Of a DNA stretch of 64,000 nucleotides, positions 1 to 7,993 are shown in pieces. Origin of the DNA: Streptomyces sp. TN58 (GTDB lineage: Bacteria > Actinomycetota > Actinomycetes > Streptomycetales > Streptomycetaceae); NCBI RefSeq assembly GCF_001941845.1, contig NZ_CP018870.1, positions 5,866,001 to 5,930,000 of the forward strand, in the 5' to 3' direction. Under the pieces are notes generated by a model, which saw only the letters and a list, made by a program, of their open reading frames with translations, made no database searches and was not told where the DNA came from. A program made the position numbers and the translations under genes. Numbering within the stretch: the stretch's first letter is position 1; every line of letters starts with the position of its first letter.

Positions 1-386
1 CGCAGCAGTACTCGAAGGTCGGCACCCGCAACGCGATGGTCATCGCGGTGTGCGGCTTCGGCCTCGCGCTGCACCCCGACACCCGCACCGTGCGTACGGG
101 CATCGGCTCGGCCGCCCCGACCCCGGTCCGGGCCAAGGCCGCCGAGGAGTTCCTGAACGCCGCGCTCGAAGAGGGCGGCTTCTGGGACAACGGCAAGGTC
201 ATCACCCCGTCGATCGCCAAGCAGTTCGGTGAGCTCGCCTCCGCCGCCTGCAACCCGATCGACGACGTCCGTGGCACGGCGAAATACCGCCGTCACGCGG
301 TTGGCATCCTCGCTCGCCGCCAGCTCGTCTGGACCTGGGAGCAGTACCGCGGCAGCAACGGCCGCTCGCTTGAAGGGGCTGCGTAA
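1..386 (+). CDS. Xanthine dehydrogenase-type FAD-binding subunit, C-terminal part (cut by window edge)
   Basis: Only the last 127 residues or so are present; the frame is open from base 3 and the true start lies upstream. The sequence fits the C-terminal domain of the FAD subunit of molybdenum hydroxylases (the xanthine dehydrogenase and CO dehydrogenase flavoprotein family): a run describing acceptable enzyme homologues (QYSKVGTRNAMVIA) is followed by the helix-rich tail with an SAACNPIDDVRGTAKYRRH segment. In these enzymes electrons pass from molybdenum through two 2Fe-2S clusters to FAD. The stop lies 2 bp before the ATG of the 2Fe-2S subunit gene, so the three subunits are clearly one operon. 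The substrate is not shown by the sequence, but the permease and XdhC genes downstream make a purine likely. Confidence 0.85.
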   Translation, partial: QQYSKVGTRNAMVIAVCGFGLALHPDTRTVRTGIGSAAPTPVRAKAAEEFLNAALEEGGFWDNGKVITPSIAKQFGELASAACNPIDDVRGTAKYRRHAVGILARRQLVWTWEQYRGSNGRSLEGAA

Positions 387-388
387 TC

Positions 389-988
389 ATGCGCGTCAAT
401 TTCACCGTCAACGGTCGTCCGCAGGAAGCCGACGACGTCTGGGAGGGCGAGTCCCTCCTCTACGTGCTGCGTGAGCGGCTGGGCCTGCCCGGCTCGAAGA
501 ACGCCTGCGAGCAGGGCGAGTGCGGCTCCTGCACCGTCCGCCTCGACGGCGTGCCGGTCTGCTCCTGTCTGGTGGCCGCCGGCCAGGTCGAGGGCCGCGA
601 CGTCGTGACCGTCGAGGGCCTGGCCGACTTCGCCAAGCAGCGCGCGGAGCACGGCCACGGCTGCGGCACCGGCGCGTGCGGCGGCGGCAAGGGCGTGTCC
701 ACGGACGAGGCCAAGCAGTGGTCCGCCAAGGGCACCGACTCGCAGACCGGTGAGGGCGTAGAGCTCTCCGACATCCAGCAGGCGTTCATCGACGCCGGCG
801 CGGTCCAGTGCGGTTTCTGCACCCCGGGTCTGCTCGTGCAGGCCGACGCGCTCCTGGAGCAGAACTCCGACCCGTCCGACCAGGACATCCGTGAGGCCCT
901 GTCCGGCAACCTCTGCCGCTGCACGGGCTACGAGAAGATCCTCGACGCGGTCCGCCTCGCGGCCGCCCGTCAGGGAGAGGCTGTCTGA
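389..988 (+). CDS. Xanthine dehydrogenase-type 2Fe-2S subunit
   Basis: This 199-residue protein carries both iron-sulphur clusters of a molybdenum hydroxylase. The plant-ferredoxin-like cluster is bound by C40, C45, C48 (ACEQGECGSC) and C60; the second, alpha-helical cluster by C141, C144 (QCGFCTPG), C176 and C178 (CRCTGY). It relays electrons between the molybdenum and FAD subunits encoded on either side. The start is 2 bp after the previous stop and the next gene starts 2 bp after its own stop. The family is usually near 155-165 residues; here an extra segment of about 40 residues (roughly 81-124, with a Gly/His/Cys-rich start) separates the two cluster domains. Function as an electron-transfer subunit is secure; the role of the insert is unknown. 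Confidence 0.93.
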   Translation: MRVNFTVNGRPQEADDVWEGESLLYVLRERLGLPGSKNACEQGECGSCTVRLDGVPVCSCLVAAGQVEGRDVVTVEGLADFAKQRAEHGHGCGTGACGGGKGVSTDEAKQWSAKGTDSQTGEGVELSDIQQAFIDAGAVQCGFCTPGLLVQADALLEQNSDPSDQDIREALSGNLCRCTGYEKILDAVRLAAARQGEAV

Positions 989-990
989 TC

Positions 991-3390
991 ATGGCCAACA
1001 CCCGCACCGTGCCTTCCGGTACGCCGACGAACGTCACCCAGAAGCACAACAAGGGCGGCATCGGCGAGTCCACGCTCCGCCCGGACGGCACCCTCAAGGT
1101 CACCGGTGAGTTCGCGTACTCCTCCGACATGTGGCACGAGGACATGCTCTGGGGCCAGACCCTGCGGTCCACCGTCGCCCACGCCGAGATCGTCTCCATC
1201 GACATCTCCGAGGCGCTGGCCATGCCGGGCGTCTACTCGGTCCTCACCTACGACGACCTGCCGGCCGAGATGAAGAACTACGGCCTGGAGATCCAGGACA
1301 CCCCGGTGCTCGCCAACGGCCGGGTACGCCACCACGGTGAGCCGGTGGCCCTGGTGGCCGCCGACCACCCGGAGACCGCCCGCCGCGCGGCCGCCAAGAT
1401 CAAGATCGACTACCGGGAGCTGCCGCTCGTCACGGACGAGGCCTCCGCCCTCGCCGCCGACGCGCCGCTGATCCACGAGGGCCGCGACGACCACCACTCC
1501 GGTCACGTCCCGCACCCCAACATCGTGCACCGCCAGCCGATCATCCGCGGCAACGTGGAGGAGGCCCGCAAGCGCGCCGACGTGATCGTCGAGGGCGAGT
1601 ACACCTTCGGCATGCAGGACCAGGCCTTCCTCGGCCCGGAGTCCGGTCTCGCCGTGCCGTCCGAGGACGGCGGGGTCGACCTCTACGTCGCCACCCAGTG
1701 GCTGCACTCGGACCTCAAGCAGATCGCCCCCGTCCTCGGCCTGCCCGAGGAGAAGGTCCGCATGACGCTCTCCGGCGTCGGCGGTGCCTTCGGCGGCCGC
1801 GAGGACATCTCCATGCAGATCCACGCCTGCCTGCTGGCCCTCGCGACCAACAAGCCGGTCAAGATCGTCTACAACCGCTTCGAGTCCTTCTTCGGCCACG
1901 TGCACCGCCACCCGGCGAAGCTCTGGTACGAGCACGGCGCCACCAAGGACGGCAAGATCACGCACATGAAGTGCAGGATCGTGCTCGACGGCGGCGCCTA
2001 CGCCTCGGCCTCCCCGGCCGTCGTCGGCAACGCCTCCTCCCTCTCCGTCGGCCCGTACGTCATCGACGACGTCGACATCGAGGCGATCGCGCTCTACACG
2101 AACAACCCGCCCTGCGGCGCGATGCGCGGCTTCGGCGCCGTCCAGGCCTGCTTCGCCTACGAGGCCCAGATGGACAAGCTCGCGGCGAAGCTGGGCATGG
2201 ACCCGGTCGAGTTCCGCCAGCTCAACGCCATGGAGATGGGCACGATCATGCCCACCGGCCAGGTCGTGGACTCCCCGGCGCCCGTCGCCGAGCTGCTGCG
2301 CCGGGTCAAGGCCCGCCCGCTGCCGCCGGAGCGCCAGTGGGAGACCGCCGGCGAGGGCGCGGACGTCCGCGCGCTGCCGGGCGGCCTGTCGAACACCACC
2401 CACGGCGAGGGCGTCGTCCGCGGCGTCGGCTACGCGGTCGGCATCAAGAACGTCGGCTTCTCCGAGGGCTTCGACGACTACTCCACCGCCCGCGTGCGCC
2501 TGGAGGTCATCAACGGCGAGCCGGTCGCGATGGTCCACACGGCCATGGCGGAGGTCGGCCAGGGCGGTGTCACCGTCCACGCGCAGATCGCCCGTACAGA
2601 GCTGGGCGTCACGCAGGTCACCATCCACCCGGCCGACACGCAGGTCGGCTCCGCCGGTTCGACGTCCGCCTCGCGGCAGACGTACATGACCGGTGGCGCC
2701 GTGAAGAACACCTGTGAGGCCGTGCGCGAGGCGCTGCTGGAGATGGGCCGCCGCAAGAACGGCTCCTACCACCCGGCCTGGGCCCACGCCGAGCTCCTCC
2801 TGGAGGGCGGCAAGGTCGTCACCGACGGCGGCGAGGTCCTCGCGGACATCGCCGACATCCTGGAGGACGAGGCGATCGACCTCGAACTCGAATTCCGCCA
2901 CCGCCCGACGGTCGCCTTCGACCTGAAGACCGGCCAGGGCGACGGCCACGTCCAGTACACCTTCGCCGCGCACCGCGCGGTCGTCGAGGTGGACACCGAG
3001 CTCGGCCTGGTCAAGGTCGTCGAGCTGGCGACCGCCCAGGACGTGGGCAAGGCCCTCAACATGCTCTCCGTGGTCGGCCAGATCCAGGGTGGTACCACCC
3101 AGGGTCTCGGCGTGGCGGTCATGGAGGAGATCATCGTGGACCCGAAGACCGCGAAGGTGCGCAACCCCTCCTTCACGGACTACCTGATCCCGACCATCCT
3201 CGACACCCCGACCATCCCGGTCGACGTCCTGGAGCTCGCCGACCCGAACGCGCCGTACGGCCTTCGCGGTCTGGGCGAGGCCCCGACCCTGTCGTCCACC
3301 CCGGCCGTCCTCGCGGCGATCCGGCAGGCGACCGGGCTGGAGCTCAACAAGACCCCGATCCGTCCGGAAGCCCTTACCGGGACCCTCTAG
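991..3390 (+). CDS. Xanthine dehydrogenase-type molybdenum-binding subunit
   Basis: A 799-residue catalytic subunit of the xanthine oxidase/aldehyde oxidoreductase family. After a domain matching the aldehyde oxidase a/b hammerhead (about 20-150), the molybdopterin domain shows the GVGGAFGGRE loop near residue 265, the GAMRGFGAVQ segment near 375, and the GLGEAP motif near 760, whose glutamate (E763) is the expected general base. It would hydroxylate a heterocycle using the Mo-MPT-cytosine or MPT cofactor; with the downstream purine permease and XdhC this is most simply hypoxanthine/xanthine to urate. It follows the Fe-S subunit by 2 bp and a GC-rich hairpin follows its stop. The exact substrate cannot be read from the sequence. 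Confidence 0.92.
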   Translation: MANTRTVPSGTPTNVTQKHNKGGIGESTLRPDGTLKVTGEFAYSSDMWHEDMLWGQTLRSTVAHAEIVSIDISEALAMPGVYSVLTYDDLPAEMKNYGLEIQDTPVLANGRVRHHGEPVALVAADHPETARRAAAKIKIDYRELPLVTDEASALAADAPLIHEGRDDHHSGHVPHPNIVHRQPIIRGNVEEARKRADVIVEGEYTFGMQDQAFLGPESGLAVPSEDGGVDLYVATQWLHSDLKQIAPVLGLPEEKVRMTLSGVGGAFGGREDISMQIHACLLALATNKPVKIVYNRFESFFGHVHRHPAKLWYEHGATKDGKITHMKCRIVLDGGAYASASPAVVGNASSLSVGPYVIDDVDIEAIALYTNNPPCGAMRGFGAVQACFAYEAQMDKLAAKLGMDPVEFRQLNAMEMGTIMPTGQVVDSPAPVAELLRRVKARPLPPERQWETAGEGADVRALPGGLSNTTHGEGVVRGVGYAVGIKNVGFSEGFDDYSTARVRLEVINGEPVAMVHTAMAEVGQGGVTVHAQIARTELGVTQVTIHPADTQVGSAGSTSASRQTYMTGGAVKNTCEAVREALLEMGRRKNGSYHPAWAHAELLLEGGKVVTDGGEVLADIADILEDEAIDLELEFRHRPTVAFDLKTGQGDGHVQYTFAAHRAVVEVDTELGLVKVVELATAQDVGKALNMLSVVGQIQGGTTQGLGVAVMEEIIVDPKTAKVRNPSFTDYLIPTILDTPTIPVDVLELADPNAPYGLRGLGEAPTLSSTPAVLAAIRQATGLELNKTPIRPEALTGTL

Positions 3391-3714
3391 GACGGACCCG
3401 GTCCGGGGGCCGCGCGCCCCCGGACCCCCTCGGACTCTCCGGGCGGTGTGGCACGGGAACGTCACACTTCACCGCCGCACCGCCCGGAGTACACGAAGCA
3501 CCGCACCGCTCGCGGTCACCTTCGGACGGCAGTACCCCTGCGAAAACCCCCATGTAGTACAAGCGGTCACCCCGCACTACCCGCAGTACACGCAGTGCAC
3601 CTTCGCGTCGCCTCGGGCCGTCACCCCGGGTCGTGCAGCCAAACGCAGCATCCCAAATCCCGCAATCTCCAATCCCCAAGCGGGTGCCCCTTTGAACCTT
3701 GGGAGTTAGGCACC
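3391..3714. other. Intergenic region with repeated operator-like words
   Basis: The 324 bp between the hydroxylase operon and the permease gene hold the hairpin above and a cluster of short repeated words. AGTAC occurs at 3488, 3531, 3556 and 3585, and GCGGTCACC at 3512-3520 and 3563-3571. The 18-mer CCGCAGTACACGCAGTGC lies at 3581-3598. Close relatives of these words recur upstream of the xdhC-like gene (5188-5240). No protein-coding signal was accepted here. Confidence 0.4.
3400..3426 (+). terminator. Hairpin after the molybdenum hydroxylase operon
   Basis: A perfect 10-bp stem (GGTCCGGGGG at 3400-3409 pairing with 3417-3426) with a 7-base loop starts 9 bp after the stop of the molybdenum subunit gene. 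There is no T-run, as is common for Streptomyces terminators. Confidence 0.55.
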
Positions 3715-5178
3715 ATGACCCAGTCGTCTGTGGAGCCCAAGACCACCGCGGAAGAAGCCGGCGACGGCTCTCTGAACCCCGCCGGCAGGTCCTGGCTCGA
3801 CCGCTACTTTCACATAACCCACAGAGGATCCAACGTCGGCAACGAGGTTCGTGGCGGTATCACGACCTTCATGGCCATGGCGTACATCCTCCTGCTCAAC
3901 CCCCTGCTCCTGTCGGGCAAGGACGTCGCCGGAACCGTCATGGACGGCTCGGCGATCATCACCGCGACGGCCTTCGCCGCCGCCGTGACCACGCTCCTCA
4001 TGGGCTTCGTCGGCAAGGTCCCGCTGGCGCTCGCCGCCGGACTCTCCGTGTCCGGTGTGCTCGCCTCGCAGGTGGCCCCCCAGATGACCTGGCCGCAGGC
4101 CATGGGCATGTGCGTGGTCTACGGCGTCGTGATCTGTCTCCTGGTCGTCACCGGCCTCCGCGAGATGATCATGAACGCGATCCCCCTCGCGCTCAAGCAC
4201 GCCATCACCATGGGCATCGGCCTCTTCGTCGCCCTGATCGGCTTCGTGAAGGCGGGCTTCGTCGGCAACGGCGGGGAGTTCATGCCCCCCGTCCAGCTCG
4301 GCGCGACCGGTGAGCTGTCCGGCTGGCCCGTCCTGCTCTTCGCCGTCACCCTGGTCGCCATCTTCATGCTCCAGGCCCGCAAGGTGCCCGGCGCGATCCT
4401 GATCGGCATCGTGGGCGGCACCGTCCTGGCCGCGATCCTCAACGCCATCGTGGACATCGACCCCAAGGCCTGGAAGAACGGCCCGCCGGAGCTGGACGGC
4501 TCCGCGGTCTCGATGCCGAACTTCTCGCTCTTCGGCGACGTCTCCTTCGGCGGCTGGGGCGACGTCGGCTACATGACGGTCGGCATGATCGTCTTCACCC
4601 TGGTGCTCGCCGGCTTCTTCGACGCGATGGCCACCATCATCGGCGTCGGCACCGAGGCCAAGCTGGCCGACGACAAGGGCCGGATGCCGGGCCTGTCCAA
4701 GGCCCTGTTCATCGACGGCGCCGGCGGCGCGATCGGCGGCGTCAGCGGCGGCTCCGGCCAGACCGTCTTCGTCGAGTCCGCCACGGGCGTCGGCGAGGGT
4801 GCCCGCACGGGTCTCGCCTCCGTCGTCACCGGCCTGTTCTTCGCCGCCTGCCTCTTCTTCACCCCGATCACGCAGATCGTCCCGGGTGAGGTCGCCTCCG
4901 CGGCCCTGGTCGTCATCGGCGCGATGATGATGCAGAACGCCCGCCACGTGGACTGGGCGGACACCTCCACCTCGATCCCCGTCTTCCTGACGGTCGTGAT
5001 CATGCCGTTCACCTACTCGATCACCGCAGGTGTCGCCGCGGGTGTCATCTCCTACGTCGCCATCAAGGTCGCCCAGGGCAAGGCCCGGGAGATCGGCGGC
5101 TTCATGTGGGCGCTGACGGGGATCTTCCTGGTCTTCTTCGCGCTCCACCCGATCGAGGGCTGGCTCGGGGTCGGCTGA
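3715..5178 (+). CDS. NCS2/AzgA-type purine permease
   Basis: A 487-residue polytopic membrane protein. After a hydrophilic leader the conserved entry block of the AzgA-like branch appears (FHITHRGSNVGNEVRGGITT, then FMAMAYILLLNPLLLSG). It is followed by about 12 hydrophobic segments and the family block MATIIGVGTEAKLAD with SGGSGQTVFVESATG near residues 300-350. AzgA members carry hypoxanthine, adenine or guanine by proton symport, while other NCS2 branches carry xanthine or urate; the branch assignment is moderate. The ATG at 3715 is chosen because GGGAG lies 10 bp upstream and the conserved region starts soon after. A longer in-frame extension to 3448 is open but runs through the repeat-rich leader. 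Its position between hydroxylase genes and xdhC supports purine uptake for catabolism. Confidence 0.9.
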   Translation: MTQSSVEPKTTAEEAGDGSLNPAGRSWLDRYFHITHRGSNVGNEVRGGITTFMAMAYILLLNPLLLSGKDVAGTVMDGSAIITATAFAAAVTTLLMGFVGKVPLALAAGLSVSGVLASQVAPQMTWPQAMGMCVVYGVVICLLVVTGLREMIMNAIPLALKHAITMGIGLFVALIGFVKAGFVGNGGEFMPPVQLGATGELSGWPVLLFAVTLVAIFMLQARKVPGAILIGIVGGTVLAAILNAIVDIDPKAWKNGPPELDGSAVSMPNFSLFGDVSFGGWGDVGYMTVGMIVFTLVLAGFFDAMATIIGVGTEAKLADDKGRMPGLSKALFIDGAGGAIGGVSGGSGQTVFVESATGVGEGARTGLASVVTGLFFAACLFFTPITQIVPGEVASAALVVIGAMMMQNARHVDWADTSTSIPVFLTVVIMPFTYSITAGVAAGVISYVAIKVAQGKAREIGGFMWALTGIFLVFFALHPIEGWLGVG

Positions 5179-5296
5179 CCCTGACAGCCGCAGTACCGGC
5201 AGTGCCGTGCACCCCCGGGGGCGCGGTCACCCGTAGTAACACCCGCACCCTCCGCGTATCCCATACTGGAAACCGAATCCTCCGAGGAGGCCGCAC
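5179..5296 (+). promoter_or_regulatory. Leader of xdhC with words shared with the permease leader
   Basis: CCGCAGTACCGGCAGTGC at 5188-5205 matches 16 of 18 positions of the element at 3581-3598, GCGGTCACC at 5223-5231 is an exact copy of two sites in the permease leader, and GTAGTAAC follows at 5233. This suggests one regulator controls both transcription units; the regulator itself is not in the window. Confidence 0.35.
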
Positions 5297-6460
5297 ATGC
5301 TGGACATCGCCGAAGAGCTGAACCGGTGGGTCGAGCAGGGACGTGACTTCGCCGTCACCACGGTCGTGGCGGTGGGCGGCAGCGCGCCCCGGCAGCCCGG
5401 GGCCGCCCTCGCCGTCGACAGCGAGGGCACGGCCATCGGCTCGGTTTCCGGTGGATGCGTGGAGGGTGCGGTGTACGAGCTGTGCCGTCAGGCGCTGGAG
5501 GACGGCGAGACCGTCAGCGAGCGCTTCGGCTACAGCGACGACGATGCCTTCGCCGTAGGCCTGACCTGCGGCGGGATCATCGACATCCTCGTCACCCCGG
5601 TTCCCGCCGGCTCTCCCGCACGAGCGGTCTTCGAGGCCGCCCTGGCCGCCGCCGCCCGCGGTGAGGCCGCCGCGCTGGCCCGGATCGCCGAGGGGCCGGC
5701 CGAGCTGATGGGCCGCGCCGTGCTCGTCCGTACGGAGGGCCCCTACGAGGGCGGGCTCGGCGGACACCCCGAGCTGGACCGGACCGTCGCCGAAGAGGCC
5801 CGCGCCATGCTGGACGCCGGCCGGACCGGCGTACTGGAGATCGGAGCCGACGGCCGGCTCTGCGGAGAGCCGCTGAAGGTGCTCGTCGAGTCCAGCGTCC
5901 CGCCGCCGCGGATGATCGTCTTCGGCGCCATCGACTTCGCGTCCGCGCTCGTACGGATCGGCAAGTTCCTCGGCTACCGGGTGACCGTCTGCGACGCCCG
6001 GCCCGTCTTCGCGACGCGCAACCGCTTCCCCGAGGCAGACGAGATCGTCGTGGACTGGCCGCACCGCTACCTGGAGGCGCAGTCCTCGGAGGGCTCGGTG
6101 GACGGCCGGACCGTCCTGTGCGTGCTCACCCACGACGCCAAGTTCGACGTCCCGCTCCTGGAACTGGCCCTCAGACTGCCCGTCGCCTACGTCGGCGCCA
6201 TGGGCTCCCGCCGCACCCACGAGGACCGCAACAGGCGGCTGCGCGACGTCGGCGTCACCGAGATCGAGCTGGCCCGGCTGCGCTCCCCGATCGGCCTGGA
6301 CCTCGGGGCCCGTTCCCCCGAGGAGACGGCGCTGTCCATCGCCGCCGAGATCGTCGCGAACCGCCGCGGCGGCAGCGGCGCCGCCCTCACGGGCGCGCAC
6401 ATCCCCATCCACCCGGACGTCGCGAACACGGTGATCGACAGGATCGGCTCCGTCGCTTGA
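5297..6460 (+). CDS. xdhC: XdhC-family molybdenum cofactor maturation factor
   Basis: The 387-residue protein has the XdhC/CoxI N-terminal block (VAVGGSAPRQPGAAL, SVSGGCVEGAVYEL, LTCGGIIDI) and a C-terminal Rossmann-like domain (MIVFGAIDFASALVRIGKFL; later YVGAMGSRRTHEDR and LRSPIGLDLGARSPEE). In Rhodobacter, XdhC binds the molybdenum cofactor, promotes its sulphuration and hands it to xanthine dehydrogenase, so it is an assembly factor rather than a subunit. ATG at 5297 follows a strong GAGGAGG site. It lies 118 bp after the permease gene, in a leader sharing words with the permease leader. Another CoxI-type client is possible but the neighbouring hydroxylase is the obvious one. Confidence 0.9.
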   Translation: MLDIAEELNRWVEQGRDFAVTTVVAVGGSAPRQPGAALAVDSEGTAIGSVSGGCVEGAVYELCRQALEDGETVSERFGYSDDDAFAVGLTCGGIIDILVTPVPAGSPARAVFEAALAAAARGEAAALARIAEGPAELMGRAVLVRTEGPYEGGLGGHPELDRTVAEEARAMLDAGRTGVLEIGADGRLCGEPLKVLVESSVPPPRMIVFGAIDFASALVRIGKFLGYRVTVCDARPVFATRNRFPEADEIVVDWPHRYLEAQSSEGSVDGRTVLCVLTHDAKFDVPLLELALRLPVAYVGAMGSRRTHEDRNRRLRDVGVTEIELARLRSPIGLDLGARSPEETALSIAAEIVANRRGGSGAALTGAHIPIHPDVANTVIDRIGSVA

Positions 6461-6483
6461 AGGAGTGACGGCGGAAGGTGAGA

Positions 6484-6515
6484 AAAGGGCGCACCCCGTG
6501 GGGGTTGCGCCCTTT
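6484..6515 (+). terminator. Strong hairpin terminator after xdhC
   Basis: AAAGGGCGCA at 6484-6493 pairs perfectly with 6506-6515, enclosing an additional CCCC/GGGG pairing, 24 bp after the xdhC stop. The A-run on one arm and T-run on the other make it terminator-like on both strands. It also argues against starting the next gene at 6478. Confidence 0.8.
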
Positions 6516-6591
6516 CGGCGTTCCCCATATTTTACCCGCCGGTAATCGGAGGGTCCCCTCTCCGTCCTTTCCACACAACGGAGTTGAGCGG

Positions 6592-7845
6592 ATGTTGCGT
6601 ACCGTGCGAACCCTCGGCGTACTGGCGGCGGCCACCCTCCTGACCGCCTTCACACCCGCCCCGGCCTCCTCCGACGCCCCTGCCGCCCCGGCCGGCGGCC
6701 TGCGGGAGGTGCTCTTCGTGGGGAACAACTGGGACGGGACGGCAGACGTACTCGCCTCCACCGGCGACCTCGCCAAGGTCGGCCGGATCGACGTGATCCC
6801 CGACAAGGCGGAGCGGCTGCGCGAAATCTACCTCAACCCCGTCAAGCTCGCCTTCTTCCTCGGCATCCGCGAGAGCGCCGGCGAGGGACACGACCAGTTC
6901 GCCGACGACATGTTCACCACGCCGGACGGTTCGGCGGTCGTCGTGTCCCGCCCCAGCTTCGCCGACGTCGTCTCCATAGACCTGGCGTCGGGGCGCATCA
7001 ACTGGCGCTTCCCGGTCTCCGGTTTCCGCTCCGACCACATGGCGGTCTCCCCGGACGGGACCCGCATCGCCGTCTCGGCCTCCACATCCAACACCGTGCA
7101 CGTCCTGGACATCACCACCGGGCGGCAGACCGGCTCCTTCCGTACCGGCGACAAGCCGCACGAGAACACCTTCACCCGCGACGGCCGCTACCTGTGGAAC
7201 AGCTCCATCGGCGAGGTGAACACGGCCCTCGACGCCCCCTGGCTCGACTGGACGAAGGGCGACCGGAAGATCACCGTGGTCGACGCGCAGACCTTCCGCA
7301 CGGTCCGGGTGATCGACATGCGGGAGCGGCTGGACGCCTTCGGCCGCAAGGACCTCTCCGACTCCGTGCGCCCCGTGTCCTTCAGCCCCGACGAGTCCAA
7401 GCTCTACTTCCAGGTGTCGTTCTTCGGCGGCTTCCTGGAGTACGACGTGGCCTCGGACCGGATCACCCGCCTCAAGGACCTCCCCGCCAATCCCGCCACC
7501 AGCACCGACCGCACCGCCTGGGTCAACGACTCCCGGCACCACGGGATGTCGATGAGCCCCGACGGGACGAAGCTCTGCATCGCGGGCACCATGGACGACT
7601 ACGCCACGGTCGTGGACCGCGCCACCCTCGCCGAGGGACCGCTCGTTCCCGCTTCCAAGCCCTACTGGGCCACGGTCAGCGGTGACGGGACGGCCTGCGT
7701 GATCTCCGAGAGCGGCACCGACCAGGTGACGGCCATCGACTTCGCCACCGGCGCCAAGCGGGTGTCCGTACCCGTCGGGGACCACCCCCAGCGCGTTCGG
7801 ATCGGCCATGTCCCGGCAGCCTGGACCGGTCCGGCCGGCCGGTAG
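6592..7845 (+). CDS. Secreted YVTN/WD40-like beta-propeller protein
   Basis: The predicted 417-residue protein begins with a signal peptide (basic MLRTVR, hydrophobic stretch LGVLAAATLLTAF, Ala-Ser cleavage region near residue 28). The mature part holds repeated propeller blades of the type AVSPDGTRIAVSASTSNTVHVLDITTG, with variants such as SFSPDESKLYFQV and SMSPDGTKLCIAGTMDD. Such propellers bind ligands or proteins outside the cell; no catalytic motif was found. ATG 6592 is preferred because it opens the signal peptide and follows GGAG; an open extension to 6478 would translate the upstream terminator. It stands alone between two terminator-like regions, and its function is unknown. Confidence 0.8.
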   Translation: MLRTVRTLGVLAAATLLTAFTPAPASSDAPAAPAGGLREVLFVGNNWDGTADVLASTGDLAKVGRIDVIPDKAERLREIYLNPVKLAFFLGIRESAGEGHDQFADDMFTTPDGSAVVVSRPSFADVVSIDLASGRINWRFPVSGFRSDHMAVSPDGTRIAVSASTSNTVHVLDITTGRQTGSFRTGDKPHENTFTRDGRYLWNSSIGEVNTALDAPWLDWTKGDRKITVVDAQTFRTVRVIDMRERLDAFGRKDLSDSVRPVSFSPDESKLYFQVSFFGGFLEYDVASDRITRLKDLPANPATSTDRTAWVNDSRHHGMSMSPDGTKLCIAGTMDDYATVVDRATLAEGPLVPASKPYWATVSGDGTACVISESGTDQVTAIDFATGAKRVSVPVGDHPQRVRIGHVPAAWTGPAGR

Positions 7846-7860
7846 CCCGGTGCCCGGCCG

Positions 7861-7892
7861 GCCGAGAGCCAGGCCGGCCGAGAGCCAGGCCG
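7861..7892. repeat. Two tandem 16-bp copies after the propeller gene
   Basis: GCCGAGAGCCAGGCCG occurs at 7861-7876 and again directly at 7877-7892, flanked by further CCGG-rich palindromic sequence. It may act as part of a terminator; nothing else is encoded between 7846 and 7993. Confidence 0.6.
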
Positions 7893-7993
7893 GTCGGCGC
7901 TTTCCCGGGGACGAAGAGGCGGAAACCGGCCGAACCTGCAGATCAAGCAATTATGGGGTGACTGGTCCTCGATGACCGATTAGTCTCCCGATC

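Noticed and set aside
970..3465. 831-codon open frame on the minus strand opposite the molybdenum subunit
   Set aside because: It mirrors a well-matched plus-strand gene in very GC-rich DNA; its protein is low-complexity and unlike any family I know.
3448..3714. 89-codon N-terminal extension of the purine permease
   Set aside because: It runs through repeated operator-like DNA and lacks conservation signals; ATG 3715 has a ribosome-binding site and fits the family length.
6478..6591. Upstream start for the secreted propeller protein
   Set aside because: It would translate the terminator hairpin and place the signal peptide 38 residues inside the protein.
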